Shown: positions 32,428 to 41,851, counted from the stretch's first letter. The stretch is DNA of 64,000 nucleotides from JAHBNG01 sp039028975 (GCA_039028975.1 JBCCHB010000012.1:1-64000); one strand, 5' to 3'. Numbers and translations are program-made. Notes: generated from the letters alone by a model not told the origin.

Positions 32428-35367
32428 TTACCGCCCCGTTACCGAAGCAGCCGACGGCATCGCGAAACCTGCTTGCAACCGAATAGCATCTGCCTGGGCT
32501 GCCTGGACATTGGTCGTCAGTGCAACACCTGTTGTATCCATTTCGATTTCGATGTCTTCCAACTGGGCCAAATCGATCTGCGTGTTGAACGGCGACTGTA
32601 GATCAATGCGAACAGTCCAGTTCGAGGTTGCTACGCTTCGGTTAAAGAGCGCACTGCTGGGCGTTCCCTGTTGATTGCCGTTGACGCTGCTCAAGATCGT
32701 GGCTGTCTTGCTTTTGCTACCAAAACCTTGCGGAATTAGATAGCCAGAGAGTTTGGCATTTTCGGGCACATACTCCACAATCCCGCCTGTTGCCGTACGA
32801 TATGATGCATGACCACTATGGGTGAGTTGCACTTCAGGTGTACCGATATCACCAAACTGGCGGGTAAGTATGTTGACTGAGATTCCTTGGGTATTTGGCA
32901 CGTCGGCTGGTAGTCCAACGCCAGCAATGCGATTGTTCCAGACATTTGGCGTAAAGATACTGTTGTCTAGTAATGATGTGGTGAAGGGAATTTCAATGGC
33001 TACGACATTACCCGTATTCGGATCAGTCACCATATTCTGCTGCAAGATCCCTTGGAAACGCTCTAGCCGTAACTGAGCCACTTGTGAGTTATTTAAGCTA
33101 CCGTCCGGATTCAGATTTTCGTCGGACAGACCATAAATATCCTGAGCTAGCGAGATCCGATAGGGATAGCGATTGCGTTCCCCAGGGGAACCGAGGGCCA
33201 CGCGAAAGGCTTCCAAGTCATTCATAAAGTTATCGATATCATCTGCCGTACGGGCTTTGAAGACATCCCCCAAGCTGGGATAGCGAATTAAGAATTCGTA
33301 CTCCAATGCCTTGGCGGACAGGTAGGCAAACTGAGCGGCAAAACCGACGCTGCGGGCGGCTTCTACCGTGGCCTGATCACGCAAAATGCGGTAAGCAGGG
33401 TTATTCAGATAGCTATCCAAGAAGTTATCTTGAGCCTTTAGGCGTAGGTTTCGCCAGTGGGCATACTGATTGACCAAATCGTTATGGACCGAAGCGAGTC
33501 GATTCCATTCCTCCATGGCAATCTCGTATTCGATAGCCAACTCGACAATCTGAAGTTGTAGATTGCGAATGGTTGCCTCGCTATTCGCCCCAGCGATCTG
33601 GGCCTGGGTTAAGGCATTCTGCAGAGCCTGAAGACTACCCAGCTTGGCTAACTCTTCCTGAGCTGGATCATAGACTGTGGTCGTTGAATGAATCTTTGAT
33701 CGCGAATACCTGTACCCAGCAGATGCGATCAATTTCATACCTGCTCCCCACTTAAGTGGATTAATATTCCACCCTGCCTCTTTTCGTACCTCGACGCCTG
33801 CATGAACATCATGAGAGGATGTTGTGACATCAGTGGTAGTTTCACGCACTGCGTTGATCACGCCACGCGCCATCTCGGTGGCCGCAATCGAATCACCATT
33901 GGCTAGGGTTAATTGGATCACTTGGCCTGCTCTCTGCTGTTCGATCTCGATCTGCTCTGCTATATTTTGCTGTCGTTGCCGAACTTGTTGCAGACGCAGT
34001 GAAGCTGATTCCATATTGTGGAAGTTCTGCATCATCAGGCCACCTTCTACCTCGCAGGTTTCGTAATCATCCTGACTCACACCACAGATTTCAAGTAGCC
34101 GCGTATCATAAGTCTGGCGTAGATTCTGCAGTTCTGTGTTGAGGGCAGTGCTGTTGCGATCAAACTCGCGCTGGGCATTTTCAGCACGGTTCTCATCTTC
34201 GGCAGCATCTCGTAGAAAATCAGACCGAATTAGCGTGCGCAACTCGGTATAGGTTTGGAGCGGTACATAGCTATCTACATAGCCAAACGGGTTAACGCCA
34301 TCGTGGATCGTCTGCGCACGGCTGCGCAGTTGCTCTAAGTTGTTGATGATCTCAAAGCCGCCACTGTTGAGAAAATCCTGGTTCTGCTCGCCTGCGCTGA
34401 CGGCAAGGGCCATGGCCTGGACATACTGGGTCGCAAATGCCTCAGCATAAAGGTCCAACGCCTGCTGGTCATTTCCTTGTTGACGATAGCGGTCAGCAAT
34501 TTCATTGATCGAGAGGACCAGGCGCTCGCTAACGATACCGAAGAGATCAAACTCACGTTCGCCAAAGAAGTCACCAATATAGCCACCACTGGCACCACCA
34601 AAATCGGCGTTAAAGGCATGAGCCAACACGCCAACGGCAAGTTCAAACTGTTGACGGGCAGCCCCTAACTGATCCAGTTCTTGGTTAATAATCTGATCGG
34701 CCCGCGGATCGCCACCACCAAAGCGGTAATCCATGGCATCGACCAAAAATTCGTTGCCGAAGACCATGTGGATATTGGCAATCTCACGGGTTGCACTCAA
34801 AACGCCGGTACGTCCAAGTACCCGTACAGGGTGAGATTGACCGTTAACGGTGATTTCCATATCGGCTGGCTCGGCTAGCGCCAGGAAGCCATACATCTCG
34901 CGCGCCCGGACCAACTGACCGCGGATGCTATTGTCTTCGTCTGGCCAAGTGGTCGGATCATCGCCAGGACAGTAGCCACGCGGGTCGATCTGGCCATGAT
35001 CCGAGCAGAAACCGTAAAAAAGGTCGCCATCATTAAAATTCTGGTAGTTTTGGTGACATGTCTCTGGCGAGGAGCAGTCTGGAATAAGCTGTAGATTGTT
35101 CTGCCGATAGGTCAACCCAATATCAAGCAACGTTCGGGCCTGCTCATAGACCTTCTGATAGTCTGCCTGCACAAGCCGAGACGGGGGGCGTAAGCCTGGC
35201 ATCACGTTTAGCTCTGCTGCAGCAGAGTAGGTGCCCAGAACACTCAGATTGTTTGCTGTGATGATATTGCCTGCCGGGTCAATCATATCAGCATGGGAAG
35301 AGGTAGGTATCAGCGGCGCGATGACCAAAAGAGCCAAGATAACTTTGTGTAGAATCATCATTTTCAT
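32428..35367 (-). CDS. Large exported coiled-coil protein, possibly related to the TcA toxin tail
   Basis: A 979-residue exported protein (signal ends at SSHA). Residues about 30-350 are helical and unassigned, with several cysteine-containing loops (PDCSSPETCHQ). A long coiled coil follows (about 390-480 and 590-690, LQQVRQRQQNIAEQIEIEQQ). The C-terminal 250 residues are beta-rich and end with WTVRIDLQSPF then LEDIEIEMDTT. The order helical shaft then beta end, with LAQDIYGLSDENL before it, resembles the C-terminal TcB-binding end of Tc toxin A subunits; a TcB/TcC-like RHS protein is encoded three genes downstream. This relation is tentative. ATG 35367 is chosen for its GAGG and signal peptide. 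Confidence 0.72.
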   Translation of the reverse strand: MKMMILHKVILALLVIAPLIPTSSHADMIDPAGNIITANNLSVLGTYSAAAELNVMPGLRPPSRLVQADYQKVYEQARTLLDIGLTYRQNNLQLIPDCSSPETCHQNYQNFNDGDLFYGFCSDHGQIDPRGYCPGDDPTTWPDEDNSIRGQLVRAREMYGFLALAEPADMEITVNGQSHPVRVLGRTGVLSATREIANIHMVFGNEFLVDAMDYRFGGGDPRADQIINQELDQLGAARQQFELAVGVLAHAFNADFGGASGGYIGDFFGEREFDLFGIVSERLVLSINEIADRYRQQGNDQQALDLYAEAFATQYVQAMALAVSAGEQNQDFLNSGGFEIINNLEQLRSRAQTIHDGVNPFGYVDSYVPLQTYTELRTLIRSDFLRDAAEDENRAENAQREFDRNSTALNTELQNLRQTYDTRLLEICGVSQDDYETCEVEGGLMMQNFHNMESASLRLQQVRQRQQNIAEQIEIEQQRAGQVIQLTLANGDSIAATEMARGVINAVRETTTDVTTSSHDVHAGVEVRKEAGWNINPLKWGAGMKLIASAGYRYSRSKIHSTTTVYDPAQEELAKLGSLQALQNALTQAQIAGANSEATIRNLQLQIVELAIEYEIAMEEWNRLASVHNDLVNQYAHWRNLRLKAQDNFLDSYLNNPAYRILRDQATVEAARSVGFAAQFAYLSAKALEYEFLIRYPSLGDVFKARTADDIDNFMNDLEAFRVALGSPGERNRYPYRISLAQDIYGLSDENLNPDGSLNNSQVAQLRLERFQGILQQNMVTDPNTGNVVAIEIPFTTSLLDNSIFTPNVWNNRIAGVGLPADVPNTQGISVNILTRQFGDIGTPEVQLTHSGHASYRTATGGIVEYVPENAKLSGYLIPQGFGSKSKTATILSSVNGNQQGTPSSALFNRSVATSNWTVRIDLQSPFNTQIDLAQLEDIEIEMDTTGVALTTNVQAAQADAIRLQAGFAMPSAASVTGR

Positions 35368-35374
35368 AAATACC

Positions 35375-36559
35375 TCAATTCGCCTCATTGAGCGACTGTT
35401 CACCAAAAAAGATAGAGACTTCGGTGCGGAAACAGACCATATCTACGTCTGGAATCTCATGATTGTTATGGCTGGCGAATTCGGCACCAATATGCCAGCG
35501 ACCATTTTTGGTAAAGGTCCACATTCGGTTGGTTTGCGTCCCATCTTCGTCAAAATCCCAGGCTGCCGCCCAACCGCCAATGGTACAGTTCCAGTCAGCC
35601 GCTACAATACCGGTATTTTTTTCTGCTTCACTCACATTCTCGTAACGGAAGATCATGATGAGGTTGCTGCCGTTGACCTTAATATCACCGGCCACATCTA
35701 GCTTGGCTTGGGGATTGGTCTTACCAATGCCAACGTTGCCGCTGGTAGCTGAGCCATTCAAGATTACGCGACCATTGTCAGTGGCGTTGATGTTGATGTT
35801 GCTGCTTGATGATGAAACAAATGTCTCACCACCGCCAGCAAAGAAGTTGAGTGAATCGGTTCCATTCTGCAAGAGAATGCGATCCCCGTTTACATGAAGT
35901 TTGCGCAATGGGTTCGTTGTCCCAACGCCAACATTGCCATTGTTCGCCACGTACAGTGCATTGCTAGTTCCACCGTTTGCACCGTCGAGCGCACTGTGAC
36001 GATGGTCTGTCATAGCAAAGGCTGCCGCATCGTTGCCATCCAGTTTATCAGCGTGTGCGCTATGCATGGCGTATGGCACGCTGGCAAAACGCTGGCGCGG
36101 CACCATCTCATCATACGGATCGACCGTTATGCCAATAAAGCGATCTGGGCTGGTGAACACGTCCGCGGGAAGCGGCGTGCTATCTCCAAGTACCACGCTA
36201 AAGTGTCCATCCCGAACGGTAACTTCGTTATATTCCCCAGTCCAAATGGCATCTGTCGTCGGGGCAGTTACATCAGCATAGATGCGAAAGGTCATTGCAT
36301 AAGGACCGCTCAGGGGATTCCCCTCTGGATCCCGCAGCGTTCCTTGATAATTGATAATAGACGGTACGGTGCCTAACCCCACTTGAAGTTGGGGAGCTGA
36401 TGCTGGTTCATTAGCAGCGGCCTCCTGAACTGCACTAGGATTCGCGGCGAAGACACCATCCACATTCTTTATCCCAGCAACGGCCCCATAGAGCATAAGT
36501 CCACCGATGACCGTATACCCTATACCCTGAGCGAATGTTCTAAGTGTTTTGATAAACAT
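35375..36559 (-). CDS. Exported tail-fibre-like protein, first gene of the surface operon
   Basis: A 394-residue exported protein. ATG 36559 follows AAGGAAA and starts a signal segment (IGYTVIGGLMLYGAVAG). Residues about 60-170 form a domain beginning INYQGTLRDPEGNPLSGPY and ending SVPYAMHSAHA; the same domain opens the Tyr-rich protein at 38121. Next come repeats NVGVGTTNPLRKLHVNG and NVGIGKTNPQAKLDVAG, the trimeric stalk type seen in tail fibres and endosialidase-like proteins, and a small C-terminal domain (about 300-394) that may bind a ligand. The next gene starts 7 bp after its stop, so the two are coupled. Confidence 0.8.
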   Translation of the reverse strand: MFIKTLRTFAQGIGYTVIGGLMLYGAVAGIKNVDGVFAANPSAVQEAAANEPASAPQLQVGLGTVPSIINYQGTLRDPEGNPLSGPYAMTFRIYADVTAPTTDAIWTGEYNEVTVRDGHFSVVLGDSTPLPADVFTSPDRFIGITVDPYDEMVPRQRFASVPYAMHSAHADKLDGNDAAAFAMTDHRHSALDGANGGTSNALYVANNGNVGVGTTNPLRKLHVNGDRILLQNGTDSLNFFAGGGETFVSSSSSNININATDNGRVILNGSATSGNVGIGKTNPQAKLDVAGDIKVNGSNLIMIFRYENVSEAEKNTGIVAADWNCTIGGWAAAWDFDEDGTQTNRMWTFTKNGRWHIGAEFASHNNHEIPDVDMVCFRTEVSIFFGEQSLNEAN

Positions 36560-36848
36560 AATGTTTCCTTTTGTCACTGTGATTTTTGGCCGAATAGATT
36601 TTTTAGAGATTTTGTTTGACACTCAAGATGATAAAGACCATGCGATCACAGTGCGTTGCCAAGTCCGTTCATAAATTTTTCTCCCATGGCTCATTTGAAG
36701 ATCACTTTTGAAGACGCCTACGGATCGCTTGGCCCGGCATAATTAAGCCGTTCCGGGAAATTGAGTGCGATATGAATCTATTTATTAATCTCTGTTTATC
36801 AACTCTAGTTAAAATTATTCGTATAAAAATCTGAACTATGTTGGGATA

Positions 36849-37682
36849 ATGAAAATGAAACGACTTTTCATCTTACTATATGGCATTCTTGGGTATATGA
36901 TCGGTATGGGTGGACTTACCTACTTTATTCTGTTCGTAGGTGGATGGGACTTCCTACCGTTCCACATCGATTCGGGAGCGCCTGATACTTTGAGTAGTGC
37001 ATTCCTGATAAACATTGGATTGATTACGCTCTTTGGGCTGCAACATTCGGTCATGGCTAGACCCTCTTTCAAGAAAGCATGGACTCGAATCATCCCGAAA
37101 TCGGCTGAGCGTAGCACCTACGTCCTGATTTCTGGCGTGACGATGATCCTAATCTGCTACTTCTGGCAACCTGTCCCTGGTTTTCTGTGGAAGGTGGAAA
37201 ATCCGGTAGGCTGGAGCCTCTTAACAACTGGCTATGGGCTGGGTTGGGTATTGGCCGTCGTGGCAACTTTTCTTATCAATCACTTCGACCTATTTGGCTT
37301 GCAGCAGGTCTATCTGAACCTGAGAAACAAGCCAGAACCAGCGCCCGCATTTACGGAGACGTTTTTATATCGCATGGTTCGCCATCCGCTACAGCTTGGT
37401 ATTCTGATTGGCATTTGGGTAGCTCCAACCATGTCCATCAGCCATCTCATCTTATCTGTGGGCATGACAACCTACATCTTTATTGGGCTCTACTTTGAAG
37501 AGAAAGATTTGGTTGCTTCGTTGGGTAAAGAGTATCAGGCGTATCAAAAGCGAGTTCCGAAGATCTTGCCACTCCCACGTCCTTCTGTAGAACCAGCTTT
37601 CAGAGCAACTGCCGACTTAGCTGTAGAACCAGCCATAGCAGAACCTGAATTCGTGTTTACGCGTAGCATCAGCGGAGATTAG
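36849..37682 (+). CDS. mddA: Methanethiol S-methyltransferase MddA-like
   Basis: MddA methylates methanethiol to dimethyl sulfide with S-adenosylmethionine. The 277-residue integral membrane protein carries the typical family segments: GLQHSVMARPSFKKAW, IPKSAERSTYVL, and TFLINHFDLFGLQQVYL, then the RHPLQLGILIG and EEKDLVASLGKEYQAY C-terminal motifs shared with isoprenylcysteine methyltransferases. A Pro-rich tail of about 40 residues is extra. It is divergent from the exported-protein operon, with 289 bp between the start codons. Confidence 0.85.
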   Translation: MKMKRLFILLYGILGYMIGMGGLTYFILFVGGWDFLPFHIDSGAPDTLSSAFLINIGLITLFGLQHSVMARPSFKKAWTRIIPKSAERSTYVLISGVTMILICYFWQPVPGFLWKVENPVGWSLLTTGYGLGWVLAVVATFLINHFDLFGLQQVYLNLRNKPEPAPAFTETFLYRMVRHPLQLGILIGIWVAPTMSISHLILSVGMTTYIFIGLYFEEKDLVASLGKEYQAYQKRVPKILPLPRPSVEPAFRATADLAVEPAIAEPEFVFTRSISGD

Positions 37683-37692
37683 GTATGTTGTT

Positions 37693-37814
37693 AATAGAGT
37701 TGTTCCGAATTAAGAACTTACTGGGTGACTGGCACTTTTTCGGCGATGCTTTCTGGCTAACGAGACATGCCAAGTGCCTGTCACCTCAAGGTTTTGTTAT
37801 TTCAGAACAACTCT
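37693..37814. repeat. 122-bp nested palindrome with GTGAC-GGCACTT arms
   Basis: Outer arms AGAGTTGTTC and GAACAACTCT are complementary, and inner arms GGTGACTGGCACTT and AAGTGCCTGTCACC pair with one mismatch. Such nested palindromes with an AGTGCCTGTCACC core are known as dispersed elements in several environmental bacteria; I rely on memory for that. It follows mddA closely and may terminate its transcript. Confidence 0.65.
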
Positions 37815-37908
37815 AATCTTGGAGATTATGAGAGTGAACGCTTTTATGATCGCATTTGAGGACGCAAGCTGATCGCTCGGCGAATATTCTGTAGGTCGCA
37901 GTACTTAC

Positions 37909-37993
37909 CTTACTCAGTTGCGTTTCAAAACCGTTGTTTGGTCTCTTTGATGAAGCTACGAAAAACGACCGTTTTGAAAACGACCGCAGTATA
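37909..37993 (+). repeat. Family 1 palindromic repeat, copy B
   Basis: About 85 bp from TTACTCAGTTG to CGCAGTATA. It matches copy A at both ends and in TGTTTGGTCTCT, while the stem sequence differs with compensating changes (GTTTCAAAACCGTT against AACGACCGTTTTGAAAAC). Compensatory change indicates that pairing is kept. The 438-bp gap here contains this, the nested palindrome before it and no gene. Confidence 0.7.
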
Positions 37994-38120
37994 ACAAAAC
38001 CATCTGTACCGTTTTATTCGCAGTAGATCTTAATAACCTGCCACGAACTTGGCCGACTAATGACTTTGCGACCAAGCGACTGCAGGCTACTAATTAACCC
38101 AATTTTGAAGGAAAAATTCT

Positions 38121-40058
38121 ATGAATCGCAACCCTTTTTCAGCATTAATGGTTATGGTTAGCGCTTTTCTGATGCTCTTGCTGAGTGCTAATCTTGTCAT
38201 GGCAGACACAGAAGCCGACGATGACTATGTACCCAATTGGACCAACTACCAAGGGTATGTGACAGACAGCAGTGGTCAACCTCTGAATGGAAAAGTCGAT
38301 CTTTACTTTGCTATCTATGATTCTGAAAGCGACGGCAACAAGCTTTGGAGTCAGTATCACGACCAAGTGGATGCCAATGGTGGCTACTTCTACGTCAAAC
38401 TAGGTGGTGACGAGAAGCCCCTGGGCTACGGGACCTATGAAAACGACGATCGCTACGTTGAGGTCCACGTCTCTACCAATAACTGTCGACCAAACTGCAC
38501 AGTAGACGATGAAGGCCAATATGAGAAGCTGCCCCGCCAGCAAATTGGAACGGTGCCTTATGCTCTAAAAGCGCATCGTGCCTACTCTGCAACCTGGGCT
38601 TCCAAAGTACACTGGAACAACATTCAGGGTAAGCCCGCTGGGAATAACAATGGTGGCGGCGAGTACAAGTACGTTATTACCGTGGCTAAAGAAGGCGGTC
38701 ACTATACCAGCATCTACGATGCTGTTCAGAGCGTGAGCGATGCCTCCAAAGAGAAGCAATACTTAATATGGGTGGCTCCTGGTCGGTATGAGGAGACTGA
38801 GACGATTGTCACCAAGCCCTATGTTCACATTCACGGTGCCGATCCCTATGCGACCCACATCTATAACTTTACCAAGAGCAAAACCCTGGTCTTGCAAAGT
38901 TATGTCAGCCTACGAGACTTAAGTATTCACAACTATTACAATGGCGAACGCTCTTACGCAATCTATGCCAATAGCAGTGACTACGAGGTTAGCAAAGCAT
39001 GGCTTTACTACATCTATGCCTATGCGGGCAGCAAAGCCAACTATAACACCTACCGCTCTGACTACCATTATGGTTTCTATGCTTCAGGTTCCGTCAATGT
39101 GCATATGAAATATGTATACGCTTATGGTGATTATGGCAAGCAGTACAACTACGGTGCTTACCTAGCGAATGGCGCACGATTATATGCCAAAAACAGTCAC
39201 TTTTACGGCTACTACGGTCAGTATGCCTACGGCGTCTACCTCTCTGGTAGTGGTGACTACAATGGCCAAAATAAAACCTACTTTGACGGCTACTATGTAA
39301 AAGCATGGGCCAAGTATGGTTCCGATTACAATTACGGCTACTATGCCCAAAATGGTGGAGATGCTAAGGTCTACAATAGTCACTTCTATGGCTACTATGG
39401 CGAAGGATATGGTCAAAAGTGCTACGGTGTCTACAACGACTCCAGCCGCTGGGAAGCTCACCAAAGCTATGGCAAGGCCCATAACTGCACCACTGAGAAT
39501 GCAGGGTTGTACAATCGATATGGCCCTAGCACGCTCCACGGCGGCATCTACAATAGTTACGTGGATAGCCAGGGCGGAAATGACCAATACTGCTATGGCG
39601 TGAACACAGGTGGCAACAACGGTTCACAAGGCTGGCTGGCTGCCTACGACGTGGTTGGAAAGTCCCACAACTGTTACTACAACTACGGTTTCCAAAATGC
39701 GGGTGGTGGTCATGCTGAAACCTATGGCGGTACCTACTCGGCTGAAGGAGGCTATCAATCATTTGGCATGACCAACGCACAAGCCAATTCCTACCACAAA
39801 GCGGAACGTGGCAGTGCTTGGGGCAAAGGTGGAAGCAATAACAATGTTGGATACTACAGTCTACAAGGTGCTAATGCCCATGTTGATGGATACCAATTGC
39901 ACGGTGGCACCTACAGCGTCTACCACCAGGACAACGGTGGATTCTATGCCGCGCAGACCAAGTTTGATGGTAGCCACAAGTGGCCTGGCGGTGGCACCTT
40001 TAAGTGCTATAGCGTCTACAATGCCAGCTATGATGCCGTAACCTGTAGCCAGAACTAA
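38121..40058 (+). CDS. Exported Tyr/Gly/Asn-rich parallel beta-helix protein
   Basis: A 645-residue exported protein (signal ends near LVMA). Residues about 35-155 are the NYQG domain shared with the gene at 35375 (TNYQGYVTDSSGQPLNG to GTVPYALKAH). A pectinesterase-like beta-helix entry follows (ITVAKEGGHYTSIYDAVQSV, WVAPGRYEETE, HIHGADPYATHIY). The remaining 370 residues are repeats of about 22-30 residues packed with tyrosine (NSHFYGYYGQYAYGVYLSGS is typical). No polysaccharide lyase catalytic residues are evident. The tyrosine ladders could serve aromatic stacking, cross-linking or redox roles; none is shown. GAAGG precedes ATG 38121. Confidence 0.8.
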   Translation: MNRNPFSALMVMVSAFLMLLLSANLVMADTEADDDYVPNWTNYQGYVTDSSGQPLNGKVDLYFAIYDSESDGNKLWSQYHDQVDANGGYFYVKLGGDEKPLGYGTYENDDRYVEVHVSTNNCRPNCTVDDEGQYEKLPRQQIGTVPYALKAHRAYSATWASKVHWNNIQGKPAGNNNGGGEYKYVITVAKEGGHYTSIYDAVQSVSDASKEKQYLIWVAPGRYEETETIVTKPYVHIHGADPYATHIYNFTKSKTLVLQSYVSLRDLSIHNYYNGERSYAIYANSSDYEVSKAWLYYIYAYAGSKANYNTYRSDYHYGFYASGSVNVHMKYVYAYGDYGKQYNYGAYLANGARLYAKNSHFYGYYGQYAYGVYLSGSGDYNGQNKTYFDGYYVKAWAKYGSDYNYGYYAQNGGDAKVYNSHFYGYYGEGYGQKCYGVYNDSSRWEAHQSYGKAHNCTTENAGLYNRYGPSTLHGGIYNSYVDSQGGNDQYCYGVNTGGNNGSQGWLAAYDVVGKSHNCYYNYGFQNAGGGHAETYGGTYSAEGGYQSFGMTNAQANSYHKAERGSAWGKGGSNNNVGYYSLQGANAHVDGYQLHGGTYSVYHQDNGGFYAAQTKFDGSHKWPGGGTFKCYSVYNASYDAVTCSQN

Positions 40059-40164
40059 GTGTACCTGGGTTTGGTAAGTCGGTCTGTCCATCGTGGAAAA
40101 TCGTCAATCGTCGATCGCAAACTAACCTACTAAACCCAGTGCAACGATGATAAAGGAGCCCTTT

Positions 40165-41172
40165 ATGAACAGAATTCACAGACGGGTGACAGCGGCTACT
40201 ACGGCATCACTTCTGGCACTTGGCCTCTTGCTGTTAGCCGTTGCTGGCACCACGTATGCAGATGATGAAGTCATTACCCGCTTTACTTTCGGCGGTGGAG
40301 CTGAACGGGTTACATCGCAGAATCTAGTCCTACGCGGCAGCATGGGTCAACCCATTGCGGCCGTCTCCCAAAGCGAGAACGGTAGCCAAGTTTGTAGTGG
40401 CTTTGAGTGTGGCGTGGGTGCTGCTCCGGCTGAAACAGTAACGCCTACCCCAACATCGGATCCATCAGATCCATCTACATCGACACCGACAGCTACTCCT
40501 ACAGCTACGTCAGATCCGTCGGATCCATCTACGCCGACAGCAACGTCTACACCTACGGCAACGACAGAATCACCCCAACCTGGTTCCAGTAGCGATGTGG
40601 TTATCCACGAAGTTTACTACCAGGGTGATGCCAACAGCGACTGGATTGAGCTGAAAAATACGGGAAATGGCACCGTTGACATCAGTGAATGGCACTTCTG
40701 CGCTCTCTTCAGCTACAAAAAGCTGGGTGATGACATGACGGTTCTCCAAGGCGATCTCTCCTTGCAACCGGGCGAAATTGTGGTCCTCAGAGCGTGGATG
40801 GACCTGGATGCTAACGGTACAGGATCAGACTTAGCCATCTATAAGAATGATGAGAGCAACGCTGATGGCCGTCCTGACTTCAATGACCCCAACTTCATGG
40901 TGGACTTTATCCAATGGGGTACACCAAACGACGTGGGACGATCAGATGTGGCTGCAGCCAAGGGCATTTGGGCACAAACGTCGACAGATCCGGCACTTTA
41001 TGACTTCATCCCAACGGCTTCCACTGGTGAGGCAGTCGCGTTGAAGAGCAGCAATAAAGGTTCGGCCAGCGCCGATTTTGCCAACCAAGCACCTACTCAG
41101 GGGACAAATAACTCTAGTACGCCTCAGGGAACCGACTCAGGTAAGGTTTTCTTGCCCATCATTACCGAGTAG
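40165..41172 (+). CDS. Exported lamin-tail-domain protein with Thr/Pro linker
   Basis: A 335-residue exported protein. ATG 40165 follows AAAGGAG and starts a clear signal peptide (LLALGLLLLAVAGTTYA). Residues about 25-90 form a small domain (RFTFGGGAERVTSQNLVLRG) with a conserved CSGFECG, then comes a Thr/Pro/Ser/Asp linker of about 55 residues and a lamin-tail domain (about 155-270, VVIHEVYYQGDANSDWIELK, then TGNGTVDISEWHF). It ends KVFLPIITE, the same type of tail as the proteins at 30403 and 31461. Bacterial LTDs are usually surface or extracellular modules. It follows the Tyr-rich gene with a terminator behind it. Confidence 0.82.
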   Translation: MNRIHRRVTAATTASLLALGLLLLAVAGTTYADDEVITRFTFGGGAERVTSQNLVLRGSMGQPIAAVSQSENGSQVCSGFECGVGAAPAETVTPTPTSDPSDPSTSTPTATPTATSDPSDPSTPTATSTPTATTESPQPGSSSDVVIHEVYYQGDANSDWIELKNTGNGTVDISEWHFCALFSYKKLGDDMTVLQGDLSLQPGEIVVLRAWMDLDANGTGSDLAIYKNDESNADGRPDFNDPNFMVDFIQWGTPNDVGRSDVAAAKGIWAQTSTDPALYDFIPTASTGEAVALKSSNKGSASADFANQAPTQGTNNSSTPQGTDSGKVFLPIITE

Positions 41173-41241
41173 TGTCTAGTAGTTGGTTGCTGGCGGCTGA
41201 TTGCTAGCAGCTGTGTCAACAATCGATTAAATATGTTATGT

Positions 41242-41282
41242 AAAAATCACCGTCTCTCTCCATTGAGAGCGGTGATTTTTTT
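41242..41282 (+). terminator. Strong intrinsic terminator
   Basis: Arms AAAATCACCG and CGGTGATTTTT with an inner GAGAG pairing, followed by a T run ending TTTTTTATT. It ends the transcript of the Tyr-rich and lamin-tail genes. The rest of the 314-bp gap to 41487 shows nothing else. Confidence 0.85.
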
Positions 41283-41486
41283 ATTGTGTAGGTGAGGATA
41301 AACATCAACCTGGAGACATGGCCGAATTCTAGCTGCTCATATATTGGTCGATCCGACCTAGCTGAGGGGTGATTCGTTGAAAGCATTTTAGGTAACGTTG
41401 TGTGAACGCGTTAGGCGACGGTCGTGGATCGCTTACTCGTTATACTAATGATATCGGTTATATCATACTTATTCTGGAGACCTAAA

Positions 41487-41825
41487 ATGGAATTACAAAA
41501 ATACCCCCAAAATGTACAAAATACGGTTAACGCCCTGTTAACGCAAGGCAGCGAAAATTTGAGCAATGTGCGTCGGCGCGTTATGGAATATACAATGGCT
41601 TTGAGCACAGGGAAACAGGCATTGTTAGGCAATGATGCTTTTCTCACCGAATGGAAGCCATATATCGATACGGTAACCCAACACGCCTACCGGATTACCG
41701 ACTCTCATATAGCGCATCTAAAAGACATTGGGCATAGTGAGGATGAAATTTTCGAGTTGACCGTTTCTGCCGCCCTCGGTTCAGGATTGGCTCGATTGGA
41801 ACAAGGATTGGCGGCAATTGAATAG
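41487..41825 (+). CDS. AhpD-like helical protein without CxxC
   Basis: A 112-residue all-helical protein. The C-terminal half (KDIGHSEDEIFELTVSAALGSGLARLEQGL) has the helix pair of the carboxymuconolactone decarboxylase/AhpD fold, but the CxxC pair is missing. The next gene encodes a related protein with CSYC, so the two may form a heteromer in which only one partner is redox-active. ATG 41487 with GGAG upstream is preferred; an open frame from 41424 would add a hydrophobic segment without a ribosome binding site. Confidence 0.65.
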   Translation: MELQKYPQNVQNTVNALLTQGSENLSNVRRRVMEYTMALSTGKQALLGNDAFLTEWKPYIDTVTQHAYRITDSHIAHLKDIGHSEDEIFELTVSAALGSGLARLEQGLAAIE

Positions 41826-41851
41826 AAGTTGACATAGAAAGGAAATAGATA

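Noticed and set aside
32428..35367. Calling the coiled-coil protein a bona fide TcA toxin
   Set aside because: Neuraminidase-like, receptor-binding and full pore-forming regions cannot be identified by eye, and the protein is much shorter than TcA; kept only as a tentative relation.
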